The position numbers were made by a program, and so were the translations under genes. The notes under the pieces were generated by a model that worked only from the letters and a program-made list of their open reading frames with translations, searched no databases and was not told the origin of the DNA. From NCBI RefSeq assembly GCF_036169555.1, contig NZ_CP108032.1, positions 1,860,001 through 1,924,000 on the forward strand: DNA of 64,000 nucleotides. The letters are read 5' to 3'. Below, in pieces: positions 60,476 through 64,000 of this stretch (positions are counted from its first letter, which is position 1; the number at the start of each line of letters is the position of its first letter). This stretch comes from Streptomyces sp. NBC_00306 (GTDB lineage: Bacteria; Actinomycetota; Actinomycetes; Streptomycetales; Streptomycetaceae).

Positions 60476-62275
60476 ATGCCGCTGAACCGTAGGACGTTCC
60501 TGGAGCGATCCGCCGCCGCCGGGGCCGGGGTGGCCATCGCCGGCAGCGCCGCCGTGCCCGCCGCGGCCGACGAGCGTGCCTCCGGTCGTCCGCCGAAGCG
60601 GTACTCGTTCACCGTCATGGGCACCACCGATCTGCACGGCAATGTCTTCAACTGGGACTACTTCACCGACAAGGAGTTCGACGACAAGGCGCACAACGAT
60701 GTGGGCCTGGCGAAGATCTCCACGCTGGTGAACCGGATCCGCGAGGAGAAGGGCCGGCGCAACACGCTGCTCATCGACGCCGGCGACACCATCCAGGGCA
60801 CCCAGCTGTCGTACTACTACGCGAAGGTCGACCCGATCACGGCCGAGCGCGGTCCGGTGCACCCCATGGCCCAGGCCATGAACGCGATCGACTACGACGC
60901 CGCGGCGCTCGGCAACCACGAGTTCAACTACGGCATCCCGGTGCTGCGCAAGTTCGAGGAGCAGTGCCGCTTCCCGCTGCTCGGCGCCAACGCGCTGGAT
61001 GCCAAGACGCTGCGCCCGGCGTTCGCGCCGTACAGCATGCATCGCATGTCCACGCCGTGCGGCCGGGATGTGAAGGTCGCGGTCCTCGGGCTCACCAACC
61101 CGGGTATCGCCATCTGGGACAAGGCCAATGTGCAGGGCAAGATGGTCTTCCCGGGTCTCGAGGAGCAGGCCGCCAAGTGGGTGCCGAAGCTGCGTTCCAT
61201 GGGCGCCGACGTCGTCATCGTCTCCGCCCACTCTGGTTCCAGCGGTACCTCGTCCTACGGTGACCAGCTGCCGCACATCGAGAACGCGGCCGGTCTGGTC
61301 GCCGAGCAGGTGCCCGGTATCGACGCGATCCTCGTCGGTCACGCGCACACCGAGATCGCCGAGTACTTCGTGACCAACAAGGAGACCGGCGCGAAGGTCG
61401 TGCTCTCCGAACCGCTGAAGTGGGGCCAGCGGCTCACCCTGTTCGACTTCGACCTGGTGTGGAGCAAGGGCCGCTGGACGGTGGAGAAGGTCGGCGCCCA
61501 GGTGCTGAACTCGAACACCGTCGAGGAGGACCCGAAGATCACCCGGCTGCTCGGCGACGAGCACAAGAAGGTCGTCGCCTACGTCAACCAGGTCATCGGC
61601 ACCTCCGTCACCGCGATGACCACGGCCGATGCGCCGTGGAAGGACGAGCCGATCATCGATCTGATCAACCACGTCCAGCAGGAGACGGTGAAGGCGGCGC
61701 TGGCCGGCGGCCAGTGGGCGGCGCTGCCGGTGCTCTCGCAGGCGTCCTGCTTCTCGCGGACCGCGGCGATCCCGGCCGGCAACGTGACCATCAAGGACGC
61801 CGCGGGGCTGTATCCGTTCGAGAACACGCTGGAGGCGCGGCTGCTCACGGGCGCGCAGCTGAAGGACTATCTGGAGTTCTCGGCGCGGTACTACGTGCAG
61901 ACGCCGGCGGGTGGCCCGGTGGACACGGCCAAGCTGACGAACGCCGACAACACGCCGGACTACAACTACGACGCGATCTCGGGTCTGACGTACGAGATCG
62001 ACATCGCGAAGCCGGCGGGCTCGCGGATCGCCGCGCTGTCCTTCGACGGCGAGCCGATCGACCCGGCGGCGCAGTTCGTGCTCGCCGTGAACAACTACCG
62101 GGCGAGCGGCGGCGGCAACTTCCCGCATGTGGCGGGCTCCCAGCAGCTGTGGGCGAACTCGGAGGAGATCCGCAACACGATCATCTCCTGGGTGACGGCG
62201 AAGGGCACGGTGGACCCGGCGCAGTTCGCGTCGGTGGGCTGGAAGCTGACGCGTGAGGGCACGCCGGTCTTCTGA
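60476..62275 (+). CDS. ushA: Tat-exported metallophosphatase/5'-nucleotidase
   Basis: 599 residues from ATG 60476 with GAGGGA upstream. The N-terminus MPLNRRTFLERSAAAGAG is a twin-arginine signal, cut near AAADE (~37). The N-terminal metallophosphatase domain has GTTDLHGNVFNWD (metal ligands Asp/His), DAGDTIQG, GNHEFNYG and GHAHTE. The C-terminal 5'-nucleotidase domain has AALPVLSQASCFSRTAAIPAG, the LYPFENTLEARLLTGAQLKDYLE segment and NNYRASGGGNFPHV. It dephosphorylates extracellular nucleotides or sugar nucleotides. UshA/CpdB-type specificity is not resolved, so the symbol is tentative. Confidence 0.92.
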   Translation: MPLNRRTFLERSAAAGAGVAIAGSAAVPAAADERASGRPPKRYSFTVMGTTDLHGNVFNWDYFTDKEFDDKAHNDVGLAKISTLVNRIREEKGRRNTLLIDAGDTIQGTQLSYYYAKVDPITAERGPVHPMAQAMNAIDYDAAALGNHEFNYGIPVLRKFEEQCRFPLLGANALDAKTLRPAFAPYSMHRMSTPCGRDVKVAVLGLTNPGIAIWDKANVQGKMVFPGLEEQAAKWVPKLRSMGADVVIVSAHSGSSGTSSYGDQLPHIENAAGLVAEQVPGIDAILVGHAHTEIAEYFVTNKETGAKVVLSEPLKWGQRLTLFDFDLVWSKGRWTVEKVGAQVLNSNTVEEDPKITRLLGDEHKKVVAYVNQVIGTSVTAMTTADAPWKDEPIIDLINHVQQETVKAALAGGQWAALPVLSQASCFSRTAAIPAGNVTIKDAAGLYPFENTLEARLLTGAQLKDYLEFSARYYVQTPAGGPVDTAKLTNADNTPDYNYDAISGLTYEIDIAKPAGSRIAALSFDGEPIDPAAQFVLAVNNYRASGGGNFPHVAGSQQLWANSEEIRNTIISWVTAKGTVDPAQFASVGWKLTREGTPVF

Positions 62276-62297
62276 CCGTCCGCGTGTCGGGAGGCGT

Positions 62298-63740
62298 TCA
62301 GTTTCCCTGGGCGAGGGGCGTGAGTTCCATCGCCTGCCCGGGGACCCTGGGCGCCTCCCGGCGTTCCAGGCCGAAGCTGGTGAAGGCCGTACGCCGGGGC
62401 ATGGGGTAGGGCTCCTTGCCGGTCAGGGAGTTGAGGATGGCGGCGCTGCGCCAGGCGGCGAGGCCGAGATCGGGCGCGCCGACGCCGTGGCTGTGCTTCT
62501 CCGCGTTCTGCACATACACCGAGCCGGTCACCGATTCGTCGAGGACGAGCTTGAACTCTCCGTCGACGCGTGGCCGGCCGGAGGCGTCATGGCGGATGTA
62601 CGGGTCCAGTCCGGCGAGCATCCGGTCGACGGGGCGCTCGCGGTAGCCCGTGGCCAGGATGACAGCGTCGGTGGTGAGGCGGGAGCGGGTGCCCTGCTGC
62701 AGGTGTTCCAGATGGAGTTCGATCTTGGTGGTGGCGACCCGGCCCGCGGTGCGGACGCCGACGCCGGGTGTGAGGACGGCGTCGGGCCAGCCGCCGTGCA
62801 GGGTCCGGCGGTAGAGCTCCTCGTGGATGGCCGCGACGGTGTCGCCGGCGATGCCCTTGTGGAGCTGCCACTGCTGCGGGACGAGCCGGTCGCGGGTCTG
62901 CTCGGGCAGGGCGTGGAAGTAGCGGGTGTAGTCGGGGGTGAAGTGCTCCAGGCCGAGCTTGGAGTACTCCATGGGGGCGAACGCCTCGGTCCTGGCGAGC
63001 CAGTGCAGCTTCTCCGCGCCGGCGAGGCGGGCCCGCAGCAGGTCGAGGAAGACCTCGGCGCCCGACTGTCCGGAGCCGATGACCGTGATGTGCTCGGCCT
63101 CCAGCAGCCGTTCCCGGTGGTCGAGGTAGTCGGCGGAGTGGATCACGGGGACGGCGGGGGCCTCGGCGAGCGGGCGCAGCGGTTCGGGGACGTACGGTTC
63201 GGTGCCGACGCCGAGGACGATGCTGCGGGCGTAGCTGCGGCCGAGTGCCTCCGCCTCGCCGTCGGCGTCGAGCTGGGTGAAGTCGACCTCGAACAGGGCG
63301 CGTTCGGGGTTCCAGCGGACGGCGTCGATCTGGTGGCCGAAGTGCAGACCCGGGAGATTGTCGCTGACCCAGCGGCAGTAGGCGTCGTATTCGGCACGCT
63401 GGATGTGGAACTTCTCGGCGAAGTAGAAGGGGAACAGCCGCTCGCGGGCGCGCAGATGGTTCAGGAAGCTCCAGGGGCTCGCCGGGTCGGCGAGGGTCAC
63501 CAGGTCGGCAAGGAAGGGGACCTGGAGGGTGGCGCCCTCGATCAGCAGTCCGGGGTGCCAGCTGAAGGCCGGCCGCTGTTCGTAGAAGGCGGTGGTGAGC
63601 CCGCCGTGGACGCCGTCGGCGAGGGCCGCGAGCGACAGGTTGAACGGGCCGATGCCGATGCCGACGAGGTCGAGGGGCTGGGTGTCCCCCCAGGTTCCCT
63701 CGGGGGCGTGGGACGGTTCGGGTGCGGGCGTACCGGTCAT
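62298..63740 (-). CDS. desB: Lysine/cadaverine N-monooxygenase, desferrioxamine biosynthesis
   Basis: 480 residues from ATG 63740, overlapping the desA stop by 4 nt (ATGA). FAD/NADPH flavin monooxygenase of the SidA/IucD/PvdA family: FAD motif GIGPFNLSLAAL (~28-40), substrate region HPGLLIEGATLQVPFLADLVTLADP, NADPH motif VIGSGQSGAEVFLDLL (~218) and ATGY (~370). With desA it N-hydroxylates cadaverine, the second step of desferrioxamine biosynthesis. The rest of the operon (desC acyltransferase, desD synthetase) would lie to the left of 62298 in canonical order, but the 5'-nucleotidase occupies that place, so desCD are not downstream of desB here. Confidence 0.9.
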   Translation of the reverse strand: MTGTPAPEPSHAPEGTWGDTQPLDLVGIGIGPFNLSLAALADGVHGGLTTAFYEQRPAFSWHPGLLIEGATLQVPFLADLVTLADPASPWSFLNHLRARERLFPFYFAEKFHIQRAEYDAYCRWVSDNLPGLHFGHQIDAVRWNPERALFEVDFTQLDADGEAEALGRSYARSIVLGVGTEPYVPEPLRPLAEAPAVPVIHSADYLDHRERLLEAEHITVIGSGQSGAEVFLDLLRARLAGAEKLHWLARTEAFAPMEYSKLGLEHFTPDYTRYFHALPEQTRDRLVPQQWQLHKGIAGDTVAAIHEELYRRTLHGGWPDAVLTPGVGVRTAGRVATTKIELHLEHLQQGTRSRLTTDAVILATGYRERPVDRMLAGLDPYIRHDASGRPRVDGEFKLVLDESVTGSVYVQNAEKHSHGVGAPDLGLAAWRSAAILNSLTGKEPYPMPRRTAFTSFGLERREAPRVPGQAMELTPLAQGN

Positions 63741-64000
63741 CGGTGGGTGCTGCCTTCCACGAGTTCGAGCAGTTTTTCCAGGTCGCCGGTTGTGGCGTGC
63801 GGGTTCAGGAGCGTGGCTTTGAGCCAGAGGCGGCCGTCGGCGTGGGCGCGGCCGAGCACGGCACGGCCTTCGGTGAGCAGGACACGGCGGATCCGCGCGG
63901 TCTGCTCGTCGTCGGCCGCGACGGGCCGGAACAGCACCGTCGAGAGGGCGGGGCGGTCGTGGAGCTCCAGCCCGGGGTGCTGGTCGACGAGGTCCGCGAG
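63737..64000 (-). CDS. desA: PLP-dependent lysine decarboxylase, C-terminal end (partial)
   Basis: The leftward frame is open from the window edge to the TGA at 63739-63737, 87 codons. The C-terminus (PALSTVLFRPVAADDEQTARIRR, GRLWLKATLLNPHATTGDLEKLLELVE) matches group II pyridoxal-dependent decarboxylases of the DesA/lysine decarboxylase type. The PLP lysine lies upstream, outside the window. The stop overlaps the desB start, so the pair is co-translated. The promoter and any DmdR/IdeR iron box would be beyond 64000. Confidence 0.85.
   Translation of the reverse strand, partial: LADLVDQHPGLELHDRPALSTVLFRPVAADDEQTARIRRVLLTEGRAVLGRAHADGRLWLKATLLNPHATTGDLEKLLELVEGSTHR

Noticed and set aside
59516..62128. 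Leftward 870-codon frame across the nucleotidase and SIMPL genes
   Set aside because: Antisense shadow of the Tat-exported nucleotidase; it also runs through the SIMPL gene in a wrong frame.
1..64000. CRISPR array, insertion sequences, prophage
   Set aside because: No spaced direct-repeat array, transposase or phage structural gene was seen.

Overview
The window is chromosomal DNA of a Streptomyces or close relative. It is very GC-rich with strong GC bias at third codon positions, uses many GTG starts and 4-nt stop/start overlaps, and carries a long chaplin, a SLT-type lytic transglycosylase, a PdtaR-like ANTAR regulator, PAC2, TerD/TerC genes and a desferrioxamine-type siderophore operon. 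It reads as conserved core chromosome: no insertion sequence, prophage or CRISPR array was seen. The few disrupted genes look like local decay.

Layout. 1-6300: terC behind a manganese (yybP-ykoY) riboswitch, two TerD-family genes and uvrB. 6400-13040: an MHYT-domain membrane protein, a secreted glycerophosphodiesterase, O6-alkylguanine DNA alkyltransferase, an MFS transporter, the pseudouridine catabolic pair psuG-psuK and a uridine-kinase-like gene. 13250-14300: a conserved gene of unknown function followed on the same strand by what I read as a non-coding RNA with two tandem, circularly permuted tRNA-like modules; this is the main discovery candidate. 14660-20610: a 2-hydroxyacid dehydrogenase, a frameshifted pseudogene, a long chaplin, an amidohydrolase, a 96-bp tandem duplication, a DUF3574-like secreted protein and a cytochrome P450. 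20840-27400: helR (rifamycin resistance by RNA polymerase clearance) with its rifamycin-associated element, then a SNF2 helicase/SWIM pair. 27500-33930: a slipin, DoxX, an acyltransferase-like protein, small membrane and TPR proteins, coaE, PAC2 and a beta-helix gene remnant. 34057-46138: rpsA with a near-consensus promoter, a methyltransferase-hrpB pair, DUF3068, the lytic transglycosylase, DUF4184 and polA. 46283-49665: an FdhF/YdeP oxidoreductase, a thioesterase behind a TetR-type palindrome, and a lipoprotein. 50535-56151: a complete branched-chain amino-acid ABC operon livKHMGF with a strong hairpin between the binding protein and the membrane genes. 56275-64000: the ANTAR regulator, tRNA-Leu(CAA), a LAGLIDADG/HTH protein, pyk, a SIMPL protein, a Tat-exported 5'-nucleotidase, and the desB-desA part of a siderophore operon cut by the window edge.

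How genes fit together. PsuK phosphorylates pseudouridine and PsuG splits the product to uracil and ribose 5-phosphate. Liv genes import branched-chain amino acids. DesA and DesB would make N-hydroxycadaverine. uvrB, ogt, polA and hrpB/SNF2-type helicases are housekeeping or repair functions. Most CDS starts given here were moved downstream from the longest open frame to a start with a ribosome binding site or a family-typical N-terminus.
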